From the NCBI GenBank assembly GCA_019426215.1, contig CM033406.1:201001-265000 (forward strand): a stretch of 64,000 nt of DNA, read 5' to 3'. This stretch comes from Buddleja alternifolia. Taxonomy: Eukaryota; Streptophyta; Magnoliopsida; Lamiales; Scrophulariaceae. This document shows positions 35,188 to 46,002 of the stretch, in pieces. The translations under genes were made by a program, and so were the position numbers. Positions within the stretch are counted from its first letter, which is position 1. The number at the start of each line of letters is the position of its first letter. Under the pieces are notes generated by a model. It did no database searches. It had not been told where the DNA came from and saw only the letters and a list, made by a program, of their open reading frames with translations.

Positions 35188-35202
35188 TCTAGTCCCCCAA
35201 TT
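35188..35202 (-). other. Polypurine tract of Tat element 2
   Basis: The minus strand reads AATTGGGGGACTAGA directly before the LTR start TGATAGGG. Confidence 0.7.
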
Positions 35203-35384
35203 CTTAAGCTTAGGTGTGCCTAAGCTCGCTGAAGCTTGAGAATTTACGATCTTGAGCTTTGAATAATTTTTCAACGGATCCATCTCTCTTGTCTCGATGC
35301 GTCTTCAAAAGAGGGATTTAATATTATTGCTACTAGTTTGTTGAGTGTTGGACTTCAAATGAATTTTTGGGCTTGAGGAACTTG

Positions 35385-35773
35385 GGCAATGTTTGGTTAT
35401 GTTTTCATATCATGTTTGGTCCAAAATTCTCACAAAACCATATTTGGTTCACAAAATATTTGGTCAAACATACACTACTTTTTTGGTAAAAAAAAACATA
35501 ATAATTATTTTCCATCTTTCTACACCTACTTTGTCCCTACACTCCTCTCTATGTGCTCTCTTTTCTCTCTCTTCTCTAACAGACAAAAGCTTCATGATTT
35601 GATTGCTGCAATAACTTTTGTTCCCTCTGGAAACAAACCAAACATTATCTCACCAAAAAAACACACCCAAAATAAAACCAAATATAATCTCATCAAACAC
35701 GCACGTGTCCCCATAAATTTCTCACCAATAATTCTCACCAAAGTATCAACCCAAAACATAACCAAACATAGCC
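35385..35773. mobile_element. Tourist-like MITE
   Basis: Inverted ends GGCAATGTTTGGTTATG and CATAACCAAACATAGCC, 389 bp, no coding, flanked by the trinucleotide TTG on both sides. PIF/Harbinger (Tourist) MITEs have 3-bp duplications and GGC/GGG-TTTGG type ends. A second copy is at 59091-59498. Confidence 0.8.
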
Positions 35774-36353
35774 TTGGTTTTTGGGCTGCATCTTTTGGGC
35801 CCCAATTTAAAACTTATTTTCTTTCGCCCAACAAACCCACTAAACAACAAAAACATGCTTTAGCCCTATTTATAATTGAAGTTGACTTCTTTCTTCTTCT
35901 TCAGCAGCGAGAATGATCAGCTAACAAATGGGTTTCTTCCCATAATTCTCCAAAAACTCTCCTTGCTTTTCATACACAAAGAAATGGCTATATCATCTTC
36001 AAGTGGTCTTCAAACTTCCATTTCTGCAACTCCAAGAGTTTGGCATTCTCATTCTCACCGGTTGTCGGCATAGGTAAGCTTCACCTGTTTCTTCCGAATT
36101 CGTATGGGTTATTGAGTATTTGGTTCTTGTTTTGCTACTATGTGGTTGCTTGTTCCTGATTTTGTTGAATTTCTTTGGGTTTCGAGCTATAGGGATCTTA
36201 TTTGGGGTATTGGGATTTTGAATTTGAAAATGTTTTTCGTAGCTTTCGCGGTTTAAGTCGAAGATATAAAATGGGTTTTGTAACAATTTCTTTGTATAAA
36301 CCTTTGGATCTTACCTATCCGATCGATCTCCAAGCTCCAACCTCTAATCCGCC
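35774..36353 (+). other. Possible captured 5' end of a plastid-protein gene
   Basis: CTATTTATAA at 35868-35877 could be a TATA box; a CT-rich leader follows, then ATG 35985 opens 29 codons, MAISSSSGLQTSISATPRVW and a His/Ser/Arg-rich end. Ser/Thr-rich, basic and lacking acidic residues, it looks like a chloroplast transit peptide. It stops at TAG 36071-36073, immediately before GTAAGC, an ideal donor, so the region resembles a first exon plus the start of an intron. Its position between Tat polypurine tract and antisense ORF suggests capture by the element; a chance resemblance is possible. Confidence 0.35.
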
Positions 36354-36594
36354 GACCTTCAAAAGGCCAGGCTTCAGGCTGTCTAGTCTCGGCTGCTCGA
36401 CCTTTACAAAATAGGCAAAAACGCTCGACCTGTAGACCTTCAAACGGCTAGGCTTCAAGCTGTCAAGTCTCGGTTGCTCAACCTTCACAAAATAGGCAAA
36501 ACGCTCGACCTCTAGACCTTCAAACGGCCAGGCTTTAAGCTGTCAAGTCTCGGCTGCTCGACCTTCACAAAATAGGCAAAACGCTCGACCTCTA
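36354..36594. repeat. 80-bp tandem repeat, three copies
   Basis: Units start at 36354, 36435 and 36515 with GACCTTCAAA; each contains GGCCAGGCTT, AAGTCTCGGCTGCTC and AAAATAGGCAAAACGCTCGA. A partial fourth start is at 36595. Retand elements are known to carry amplified tandem repeats near their 3' end. Confidence 0.9.
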
Positions 36595-37269
36595 GACCTT
36601 TAGACCTTCAAGCTCTTACTCCTCGGTTGACTAACCTTCACTCCTTGGGCAAAGTTTGAACTCTTATTTTTATCTTATAATAATTTGATCTTCCACACTA
36701 TTATCTCACTCACCTCTTGGTTGTCTTATGATAAGTTTCTTTTGAATTTCAGGTTCTTAAAGTTGGCCTTTCAAGCTCTTAAGGTCTTGACCATTTCACA
36801 AGCGTTCCTCGAGCTGTAAGTATGGTTTTACCTTGTAGTTCATATTTTTGACATAAAATTTCTTATTCTCATTTCTAACTTTGGTTTTTGTTTTTCTTGC
36901 TATCCTTCTTCCAGGTATCTGATCTCTAGACCTTAGGTATAAATCCTTCCCTTTCACTCTTCATTTCTTTGATTTTTCAAAGCATTGCTAGCTCTAGAGA
37001 AAATTCTTCGGATTCCGAACATTCGAGTGCCTCGGGGGTAGTAGTATAGATTCCAACCCGCCTCGTTCTTCAAGTTCCGAGAGTCCTCCCAAATCTCCCT
37101 ATGATCCTCAGTTACGGCCTAGCTCCTCTCTCACCCCAACAAGTCGTCTTGTCATAAAAATTCCAAATAAGCTTAGCACTTCGCCCCAAACAAGTCGACC
37201 TTCGTCTTCCCGCAAGGAATTGGTAAATGCTCCTTTCAAAGGGGAGTCGCCTAACCCCTAGTCCACTCT
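36595..37269 (+). other. Leader of Tat-2 antisense ORF
   Basis: No clear gene. From about 36985 the plus strand reads as a Ser-rich, decayed N-terminus in changing frames that merges with the ORF beginning near 37270. Possible donor/acceptor sites exist near 36828 and 36914 but cannot be assigned. Confidence 0.35.
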
Positions 37270-37919
37270 TAAGACCCCTGACGCTGACACCCTTCACCAT
37301 GACTTTTATATACCTTCAGCTTATGAGATTATTAGCCCCAAATCGGATGAGTTCATGTTTGTTCCTCCCGACTGGTGTCACAATTTCTTTGTGTCTATTC
37401 TCGAGTCCGGACTTCGGTTTCCAATCCCGGAACCCATGGAAAAAATTCTAAGACATTTGGACTTGTGTCATACCCAGTTAATGCCCAACTCCTATTGTCT
37501 CATAGTTTTTTTTATAGTCATCATGCAATTATTCGGTCTCAAGCCTTCATGGGCTAACTTTTGGACCTTGTTCCAGATAAATGAGTCTAATGTTATGACT
37601 GGTGACGATCTTCCTTTTTACTACTTTACTGTTAAGAGAAAAATTAGGTTTATCAAAAACGTCTGTTCCTCCAATGGGAAAAATTGGAAAAATTGTTTCT
37701 TCTTTGTCAAGAGCCCCCTCTCTCGACCTTGGCCAATACCTCGAACTTGGAAAACATCCAAACCTAAGCCTGAAGTTGAAGGTCGAGTGACATGGCCTTC
37801 CTCTTTCGTCCTTGATGACTTGACAATCTGTACCTTTGACGCCTCTGTCATAAATAATGAGAGAATATTGTCTATGGTTGGGGTTAGCCCCACGCCTTAC
37901 TCCTTGGATCAGTCTTTAG
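37270..37919 (+). pseudogene. Tat-2 antisense ORF, exon 1 (Transposase_28-like)
   Basis: The frame reads YIPSAYEIISPKSDEFMFVP, then SILESGLRFPIPEPMEKIL and GLKPSWANFWTLFQI. The ESGLRFPIP block matches VGLRFPIPP of Tat element 1 and the gypsy-type transposon domain. It ends at CAGTCTTTAG before a GTAAAC donor at 37920. TAG at 37259-37261 lies upstream in the same frame, so the true start is lost or further upstream across a stop. It is opposite to the pol genes of the same element. Confidence 0.65.
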
Positions 37920-38024
37920 GTAAACTTATCATATTTGCCCACATGTTATACTTGTCATATTTGCATTGTTCCATGTTAGTTTAACAAGTTATATTATTAA
38001 CTCGCTGTCTTTGTTTTCTACTAG

Positions 38025-38773
38025 CTATGTCTTTGCAAGATGCCATGATTGAGAACAAGTTGCGACAGCGCAAAGAGTATCTACTTACAATTGCCCGGGA
38101 GTGTGAGTATCCTTTATTTGTGGATGGGGCTCGCAATCCTTTTTCAAAATCTGCGCGTTCAAAATTCGAAGCTCGACTGGTTGAGACTGCCCACTTCGAG
38201 CTTGAGGCTCCATCGACTGACCTTTGTCACTCTGATGCTCCTGCCAGCGATCCAACCAGACTAAGTTCGTTAGACAAAGGCAAAAAATTGGCTTCCCAAA
38301 TTTCTAAAGATACTTGTGTTAAAAAGGCTAAGCACTCCTTGCGATCTTCTCCTTCCTCGTTCCCTAAAGATCAAGCTCCGCCTGGTGTATCTGCTGCCGG
38401 CTCCCATGGCTTGAAACGTAGGCAGCCCTCAGCCTCTGGGATTGTGTTGAAGAAGCGCGAGAGATTTGGGTCACTCTCCGATGAAGAATTCAAAGCTAGT
38501 CAGAAGCTTCTTCACACCATGACTAAGTATTCAAATGAGGCACGCGAAGAGTTTGTGGCTGGGCTTGACGACAAAGAACAACCTATCGTCATTGGGGGTG
38601 AACCGTTACAACTGTCATGCGCCCTTACCACGGAGAGCTTCGTCATCGACTCGAAACAAGGGCATACCACTTTCGACCTTTACAAGTCGACTGTATTGGA
38701 TCGGGATCTTATTAACTTAGCTGGAATGAGTGTTCCTACCCAGGAAGAATTGGCTGCCTACCATGGCCATAGC
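38025..38773 (+). CDS. Tat-2 antisense ORF, exon 2
   Basis: The intron 37920-38024 joins G to CT, keeping the frame into MSLQDAMIENKLRQRKEYLL. It has 249 codons with no stop: an initial basic helix, a Ser/Asp/Pro-rich linker with KKAKHS and KRRQPSA basic clusters that could be nuclear signals, and a SDEEFKASQKLLHTM helix. It ends at CATAGC before the donor GTAAGT at 38774. No catalytic motif is seen. Function unknown; the family occurs as antisense ORFs of Tat elements. Confidence 0.55.
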
Positions 38774-38871
38774 GTAAGTTTCACATTATTATGTAGTGTT
38801 TGAATTGTGTTCTCCGTTTTTTCCTTTTGCACATACATATGCTCACTTGTATTTATTTTGTGTGAATGCAG

Positions 38872-39558
38872 TTTATGTCTTATCTTCGCTCAATATCTCT
38901 GCACTGTGCTTACTGGAAACGTAGGGCTGGGATTCATAGAGATCGAGCTAAAAAGAACTCTGAGAAAGCAAATTCATTTGATGCCATGGTTAAGTTTCGT
39001 GATGAGGAACGAGATAAGCTGTTAGCCTCTGTAGATGGCTTGAAGACCGAATTGGCCCAACAGAAAAAAGAGCTTGAGGACCTTCAATGGAAGGTGGCGC
39101 AAAATCAAAAAGAGTTGAGTAAGGCCCAAGCTGGATTAGAGGAGAAAGACACCAAGTACACCGCCCTTCTTACTGACAAAGAAACGGAGGTCAATCGTGC
39201 TTTTAGTCGGGGCCGTTCGGCGAGGGTTGAAGAGTTTGTGAGTTCCTCAGATTTTTGTGAGCAACAAGAGAGAATGAAGTCCGAGGCCATCCAATAACAT
39301 CTCCCCTCCCCTGCCTACCTTGATGAGCTTTTAGAAAAGGCGGCTGACCATGCATTTTTTGGCTTTCTTAAGTGTCAGAAGCAAGTGATAGCTTGTAAAG
39401 GTTTCCATCGTGATTTCGATCAGTCAGAGCTTGATCCTTGTGGGGAGGTCGAAGCTCTTAAGGAGGATCCATACTCTTTATATGATCCTGAGCCTACTAT
39501 GGCACCTCCATTAGTGCCCGACCTTCACCCCGCTTCACCGATCCCACCAGCCTCTTGA
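38872..39558 (+). pseudogene. Tat-2 antisense ORF, exon 3 (coiled coil)
   Basis: Joined in phase 0 after the acceptor AATGCAG (ends 38871): FMSYLRSISLHCAYWKRRAG, then a long coiled coil (about 38950-39200) and a VEEFVSSSDFCEQQ segment. TAA at 39295-39297 interrupts, but the frame continues open as YLDELLEKAADHAFFGF and an acidic/Pro-rich tail to TGA 39556-39558. Conserved continuation past the stop suggests a nonsense mutation. The coiled coil matches the position of that in Tat element 1. Confidence 0.6.
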
Positions 39559-40319
39559 GCTTCGTGTGCTATCTTCGGCTCTTATTAGCTTTAGGACTTA
39601 TGGCTTTATCATTCTAGCACTAGTATGTTTATGCTTTTGTTGTATCCGGCATTGCTTGGGTTTCTGGGCGAGGCTTGCATATTATTCATGCGCTTATGAA
39701 CTTATGTCGAGATTTATATTTAATACTTTTCTTTACCATTGTGTTGTAGTTCCCAACGTGTAATTCATCAGTTGTTTTGATAGAGATCTTATAACTTTGA
39801 TGTGGAAGACAATGAAAGACAACATATATAAATATTTATCGATTTAGGTTTTAAAACATTATCTTTTTTAGGACTATTCTCATCAGTCCTCTTCAGACTG
39901 GTTGTCGAGACTTGACCATTTTTAGCAATTGTTTTTTGTTAAGTCCTCTTTGGATTAGCCTCCAAGGCTTTGCCTTTTTGGAAGACTTTTTTTTTTTTGT
40001 TTATGTCCTCTTCAGACTAACCTCCAAGACTTAGTCTTTTTCGAAGACTATTTTTAGTTTTGGCCCTCTTCGGACTAGCCTCCAAGACTTGGTCTTAACA
40101 AATGTCCTCTTCGGACTAGCCTCCAAGACTTAATCTTTTTGAGAGACTACTTATAATGTTCGAGATTTGCTATGCTTTTAGTGCAAATAATTATCAACAC
40201 AAGTGTCTCAAAATAACATAAAGTTTATAAAAGGACTTACAAGGCATATATTGCCATTTCATTGAAACATAAAATCTAGCATAAGCATAGAAATAAAAAT
40301 GGTTAATAATAAAACTTCT
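39559..40319. other. Convergent spacer between antisense ORF and pol
   Basis: No gene. Plus-strand antisense ORF and minus-strand pol converge here. It contains the array at 39883-40145 and several AATAAA-like signals (for example near 40286 and 40296). Confidence 0.5.
39883..40145. repeat. Degenerate tandem array (GTCCTCTTCGGACTAGCCTCC)
   Basis: Five copies of a unit with the core TCCTCTTCGGACTAGCCTCC followed by AAGACTTAGTCTTTTT, at about 39890, 39942, 40005, 40064 and 40102. The unit has self-complementary words (AAGACTTAGTCTTT). Confidence 0.75.
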
Positions 40320-41576
40320 TCAAGTTGCGACATTCCATGGTCGAGGCAAGTCCTTTCCATCCATAGTTTGAAATCTATGGGCTCCGCGCTTTGTAGTAGT
40401 AATGACCTTGAAAGGTCCTTCCCAATTAGGATCGAGTTTACCAACGTGGTGTGGGACTTCGACTTTCTTCAAGACGAGGTCACCCACTTGGAAAGTTGGG
40501 TGCTTCACCTTTTTATTATACATCTTCACCATACTATTCTTATGATTGATGATGTGCATGTGAGCCTTGTCCCGCGTCTCCTCGATAGTATCGAGCTCAA
40601 ACACACGCTTTTCTTCATTCTTCTTCCCATCATACGAGCTTACCCTGTGGGTTTTGATGCCAACCTCGGAAGGGATGACAACTTCCCACCCATACACTAA
40701 GCAAAAAGGGGTTTCTCCAGTGCTTGTCCTCGACGTCGTGCGATAAGCCCATAATACTCCTAGCAACTCTTCTACCCAAGCAGTCTTTGATCCATTAAGC
40801 CTTTCTTTTAAGTGTTGAAGAATGGTTCGGTTCGAGACCTTGGTTTGTCTATTTGCTTGGGGGAAACCCACACTTGTGAAATTTTGCTGAATACTCAACT
40901 CCTTACACCATGATACCACTTTCTTGCCATTGAACTGTGTTCCGTTGGCCGATACTAGCACTCGAGGTATGCCAAATCGACATACAATGTTCTTCCACAA
41001 GAAGTTCATTATCTCAGTCTCAGATATTTTAGACACTGCTTCTGCCTCAACCTATTTGGTGAAGTATTCCACCGCTACAATAATAAATTTCTTTTAGCCC
41101 CGGGCCTGAGGGAGAGGACCCAAAATATTAATACCCCATTGATCAAAGGGATATGCTATTTTCAAAGGCTCCATAGGTGTGGCCGGTTGATGCGAGATGT
41201 TAGCGTACAACTGGCATTCTCTACATTTTTTAACCAAGTCATGAGCGTCTTGCCTCAATGTAGGCCAAAAATAACCTTGACGAAGTACTTTCTGAGCTAG
41301 CGAGTGTCCTCCCGAGTGGTTCCCGCAGCTACCTGAGTGTATTTCCCTCATCACATAGTTAGCCTCTTGTGGATCAAGACATTTCAGCAATGAGCCTTGA
41401 AAGGACTTTTTATACAAGTCCCCTTGCTCCAAAACATATCTAATTGCTCTCTTCTCTAGTCTCCAAGCTTCAGTCCGATCACCTGGTAAGGGGCCGGTAC
41501 TTAGGTATTTCACTATGTCATCCTTCCAACTAGGTTGTGAGTCTATGGGGCAAATTTCTTGAAACCCAGCTATCAC
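40320..41576 (-). pseudogene. Tat-2 integrase
   Basis: On the minus strand the HHCC finger (REIHSGSCGNHSGGH ... KKCREC) precedes the catalytic core and a chromo-like/SH3 tail (FQVGDLVLKKVE, LDPNWEGPFKVI). All three acidic catalytic positions are changed: WGINILG (Asn, 41127-41129), VSANGTQF (Ala, 40947-40949) and QTKVSNRTI (Lys, 40839-40841), where D, D and E are expected. Stops at 41096-41091 and near 41054 (K*VEAE, where Trp is expected) also break it. It therefore cannot integrate DNA. Confidence 0.9.
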
Positions 41577-41582
41577 TGGTTA

Positions 41583-42035
41583 CTCCGTCACAAGAAATGT
41601 GATCTTCCTATCCTTTGCCCCTAGCGCTTGATTTGTAAACTTTGACAATGCGTTGGCCCTTTCATTTTTTACTCGCGGGACCTGGTGCAATTTAAACTCT
41701 TTGAAGCCTTTAACTAACTCCTGAACTTTTTCCAAGTACTTTCCCAAAACTACGTCATGCACCTCATACACCCCTTCAAACTAGTGTGCCACCAACTGAG
41801 AGTCCATGAATGCTATCAAAGATTCGACCTTGAGCTTTTGTGCCATGCCCATCCCGAAAATCAGGGCTTCATATTGAGCTTCATTGTTGGTTACGGGAAA
41901 GCTTAGTTTGATAGCATATTCGAAGTCGATTTGGTTCGGACCTTGTAGCCACACCCCTGCTTCGCCAGCTTGCGAAGCAGACGACCCATCCACATGCAAC
42001 ATACAAGCTTCATAACACGTGTCTGCATCCTTGCT
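41583..42035 (-). pseudogene. Tat-2 second RNase H (aRNH type)
   Basis: MLHVDGSSASQAGEAGVWLQ opens a second, complete RNase H-like domain after the usual one; NNEAQYEAL and FMDSQLV supply the next acidic motifs, and RVKNERANALSKF the last. This extra archaeal-type RNase H is a mark of Tat/Ogre lineages. A TAG at 41780-41778 (H*FEG, Gln expected) interrupts it. Confidence 0.8.
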
Positions 42036-42600
42036 TAGACACTTCTCCATTTCCACAATAAAATCAGCAAGAATTTGTGCTTTTATTGAGTTGCGCGGCC
42101 AGTATGACACATCAAACTCACTAAGCTCAATTGCCCACGTCACTAGTCTCTCGGCTAAGTCAAGCTTAGATATGACTTGGCGCAAAGGATGGTTTGTCAC
42201 CACTATTATGGCATGCGATTGAAAATATGGGCGAAGCTTCCTCGCGGTTGTGACTATAGCCAAGGCAAGCTTTTCAATCTCGGGGTAATTTTTCTCCGCC
42301 CCTTGCAATATCTTACTAACATCATAGACAGGCTTGTGCTCGCTTCCCTCCTCCCGGGTCAGGACAGAACTCACTGCTACTAGTGAGATAGCAAGGTATA
42401 ACAAAAGAGGCTCCGCCACCCTTGGCTTAGAAAACAAGGGTGGGGAGGTCAAATACTTTTTCAATTCATCGAAAGCCTTCTCACACTGATGAGTCCATTC
42501 AAAATTTTTCACATATCGTAACAATTTGAAAAATTGCACACTTTTATCAACAGACCTGGAAATGAAACGAGTGAGGGATTCGATCTTACCTGTTAGGACT
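42036..42600 (-). pseudogene. Tat-2 RNase H (gypsy type)
   Basis: LLLYLAISLVAVSSVLTREE, GAEKNYPEIEKLALAIV and KLRPYFQSHAIIVVTNHPL are the standard gypsy RNase H. The first acidic residue, normally D in a YLAVSD-like motif, is not obvious (LAIS). It runs in frame with RT after the stop at 42839. Confidence 0.8.
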
Positions 42601-43436
42601 TGCACCTCTTTGATCGACCTTGGGGACCTCATGTCAAGAACCGCCCTTATTTTCTCTGGGTTGGCCTCAATTCCCCTCTCGGTTACCATATATCCCAAGA
42701 ATTTGCCACCTCGAACACCAAATGTACATTTGTCGGGATTGAGCTTCATGCGAAAATGTCTCATGATATCGAAGGAGAACGATAAATCCCTCAAATGGTC
42801 TTCTTCTTTCTCGCTTTTTACAAGCATGTCATCAACTTAAACCTCCATTGTCCGCCCAATTAGAGATTCAAACATCAAATTCACCAATCGCTGGTATGTA
42901 GCACCAGCGTTTTTTGGGCCGAAGGGCATAACCGTGTAGCAATAGATACCTTTCTCCGTCACAAAAGATGTTTTGAGCCTATCCTCCATGGCCATAAATA
43001 TTTGATGGTAACCTTGATATGCATCCATTAAGCTCAATAGAGCACTACCAGCGGTGGAATCAACTAGTATGTCAATTCGGGGTAAAAGGGATAGGTCCTT
43101 AGGACAAGCTTTGTTTAAATTTGTATAGTCAGTACACATGAGCCACTTATTTTCAGACTTAGGAACCACAACCATGTTGGACAACCATTCGGTGAAATGA
43201 ACTTCTACTACATACCTGGCTTCCAAGAGCTTGTTGACCTCTACCTCTATGATCAGATTCTTCCTCAACCCATGACTACTCTTCCTCTGTTGCATCGGCT
43301 TGGCCTGCGAGTCCACGTTCAACCTATGGACAATAACTTTCGGATCGATCCCCTCGAAGTCCGAGGGTTGCCACGCAAAGATATCGGCATTATTACGCAA
43401 CAACTCTATAGTTAGCCTCTCCAAGCTTGGCGACAA
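42600..43436 (-). pseudogene. Tat-2 reverse transcriptase
   Basis: Minus strand: ELLRNNADIFAWQPSDFEGI, IVHRLNVDSQAKPMQQRK, MCTDYTNLNKACPKD, SLMDAYQGYHQIFM and MPFGPKNAGATYQRLV are classic RT blocks. The catalytic YVDD box reads stop-VDD: the Tyr codon is TAA at 42839-42837. The protein continues MLVKSEKEEDHL in frame after it. The wording fits Tat/Ogre-lineage gypsy elements. Confidence 0.9.
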
Positions 43437-43439
43437 TTG

Positions 43440-44110
43440 CTATCCAATGCGGGTAGTCTTCTCCTTATCTCCTGGAAAGAGAGATATAGATTTATGCTCC
43501 GTTGGCTCGACCTTTCTTTCTTCGAACCTTGTGCGCTTGCTAGCTTCTTCTATCATTGTTGGAATATCTCCAAGGTTGTTCATGATCTTCGCCTTACTCA
43601 AAGTCAAAGGGTCGGGCTTCTTGGGTGGCCTGAAAGAAACATTGTAACACTCTCTCGCTACCTCTTGCTTGCACGCTACACTTCTAATCCCGCACTTGGT
43701 TGGAAACTTCATTTTTAAATGATAAGTGGACACCACTGCCCTAAATTGATTCAGACCTGGTCTTCTTAAGATTGCATTGTAAACAAAAGGCGTATCCACC
43801 ACTAGGTATTTGATCATGATAGTCTTCCTTGCTGGCACTGTCCCCAAGGATGTAGGGAGATCAATAGTTCCCAAAGGTATTATCTCCGATCCTCCAAACC
43901 CCGCTAACGGTGTGTTCACTGGCTTGATACAAGTTACGTCTAGCTCCATTTTTCTTAAGGTACTTAGAAATAATATGACCTCTAAGTTTCCATTATCCAC
44001 CAAGGCTTTCTAGATTGTGAAATTTGCCACATCCATGACAATGATCATGGGGTCGTCATGCGGTACCAAAATTCCCTCCAAGTCCGAGTCATCAAAGAAA
44101 ATTACCAGTG
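43440..44110 (-). pseudogene. Tat-2 aspartic protease
   Basis: Reads PHDDPMIIVMDVANF, a stop near 44010, then LVDNGNLEVILF, in which the catalytic D-T/S-G is D-N-G. It continues TPLAGFGGSEIIPLGTIDLP and VYNAILRRPGLNQFRAVVST, the flap and LLGR-like motif. Domain order gag-PR-RT is as in other gypsy elements. Confidence 0.8.
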
Positions 44111-45902
44111 TTGTCGGGGAAACAACGAATGTTCCGAAGGAGTAGCTACTCGACCCCGCACCGTGCCTTGCGTACTTTTCCTAGCACTATTCGAATCTCC
44201 CCCGGTCAGTCCTCCGATAATAACATTGATCACCGCTCGGGGTAAGTTCTCACCAAGCCCTGGGTTCTGGGTTCTGGTGTCCTTGACGATCTCTTCGATC
44301 TCCCCTATCTCGCAGCCTCTCCCTACTGTGCGACCTGCGACGACCTCTGTGGTCACCACCTTTTCGGGCGCCTTCCTCCCTTGCAGACTTAGCGATAAAT
44401 TCTTTCAATTTTCCCTCCTTGATAAGACGCTCAATCTTGTCTTTCAACTGGAAACAATCCTCGGTGTTATGCCCCTTGTCCTTGCGGAAGCAACAGTACT
44501 TGTTCGATTTTTTGGTTTGGGGCGTGTCTCGCATCTTCTTTGGCTAATTCAGTTTAGCTATATTGTTATCTCGGATGTGCAAGAGTGCCCGAGCTCGAGT
44601 AGTGGTCAAAGGGGTATACTGATCATACCGTCATGGTGGAGAATTAAGATGCTCCCGTGCTCTCCACCCTTGATCCTTATTCGATCTTGGCTTGTCTAGA
44701 CCGTAAACCCATCCACCCCCCTTCATCGAGTTCATCTATTTCTAGTGTATATATTGTTGTGCCATTAAGCTAAGCTCTTCCATGCTCCTTAGGGCTTGGT
44801 GGGACAATGCTGAAGCAAAAGAACCAAGTTTCAAACCAATGATCAAAATGCTTACTATCATCTCAATGCCCACATCCATTACATCTATGAGTTCATTGCA
44901 AAACCTCTCGAAGAAAATCCTCAAAGGCTCATCCTCTTCCTGCTTAACGGCCAAAAGGTAGGTGGCCGACTTCTTTAGCTTCTTCTTGCTAGCAAAGTGC
45001 TATGTGAACCTTCGCCCCAGCTGCACGAAACTCACAACAGTTCCAAGTGGTAGAGATGTGAACCACTCTTAGGTCCGTCCTTGAAATGTAGTTACAAAGA
45101 CCCTTGCATTCACAGCCTCTGATTGGCCAAGTAAGTCCATGATATTTTAGAAAGCGATCAGGTGCTCTTCTGGATCTTTAGTCCCGTCATATTTTGGGAG
45201 GTCCGAAATACAGAAGCTTGGTGAAGTGCGCTCTCGCAGGATATTCTCGTGAAAGGGGGAAAGACGCTAAAAAGCTAAAACTCTCGGGTGTGCGACCCTA
45301 GGTTGCATGGTCTCCGGCTCATACTCTTCCTCCTCTTCCCAACTTAGGCTCTGGTAGGTTGAATGTCGTCCGACGTCAGGCGGCTCTCTCGCAAACCCTC
45401 GAGCTCGGCTAGGCGGGGGAGGTCTGCTCTCAACCTCGTCCGATATCACTATCTCTTCTTGCTTCCTCTTAGGCATGGGTTGGGGAGCTTGAGGTGGTGC
45501 CCACATTCTCGGGTCAATACGGGGTAGTAGAACCCTTCTCGACCTTGGCTATCCCATGCTCACAGAATCAAACTTGGGAAAAATTTGACGTGGGGATGGC
45601 ATAGCTTCAGGTTTTACCGCGCGACCTCGATCCCTGTTGAAGGTCGGATCCATGGCCGGGTTGCGCCCCACATTAGACTCCAACCTGCGAACGGGTGGCG
45701 GGGGATGTGCTTGCTCACTCCACTCCATGAACATCTTATGCAAATCCTCTTTTGAGATCAAGAGGATTGGGCTCGTGGAGGTTCCTACCCCATTACCTCC
45801 TCCAGCTGGAGGCGCTGAAGGTGTGACGACCGGTCTTGTCTCTCCTTTAAGCTCTTGCCCAGGAGTTTCAAGATCAACTGCTTTGTTCTTCAAGTTTTCC
45901 AT
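44102..45902 (-). pseudogene. Tat-2 gag
   Basis: The minus-strand start at 45902 (MENLKNKAVDLETPGQEL) leads to a Pro-rich region, an acidic WEEEEEYEPET stretch and the retrotransposon gag core, SDLPKYDGTKDPEEHLIAF, FFERFCNELIDV and VSILIIGLKLGSFASALS. It ends in a modified zinc knuckle, YCCFRKDKGHNTEDCFQLKD, and an Arg/Asp-rich tail. At least five stops or frameshifts lie between 45548 and 44535. Gag would form the virus-like particle. Confidence 0.8.
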
Positions 45903-45984
45903 GACTTGCCCAGAAAATCAGCTCCAAAATTCCTCAATCCACCAAAAGTCAACTCAAAAATCAACCAAACAAATTTAAAAATTT

Positions 45985-46002
45985 CCCACAGACGGCGCCA
46001 AA
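45985..46002 (-). other. Primer-binding site of Tat element 2
   Basis: The minus strand reads TTTGGCGCCGTCTGTGGG next to the end of the 5' LTR, a PBS type common in Tat-like gypsy elements. Confidence 0.7.

Noticed and set aside
35389..35916. A 175-residue plus-strand frame
   Set aside because: Most of it is the MITE at 35385-35773; the same frame is broken in the second MITE copy at 59091.
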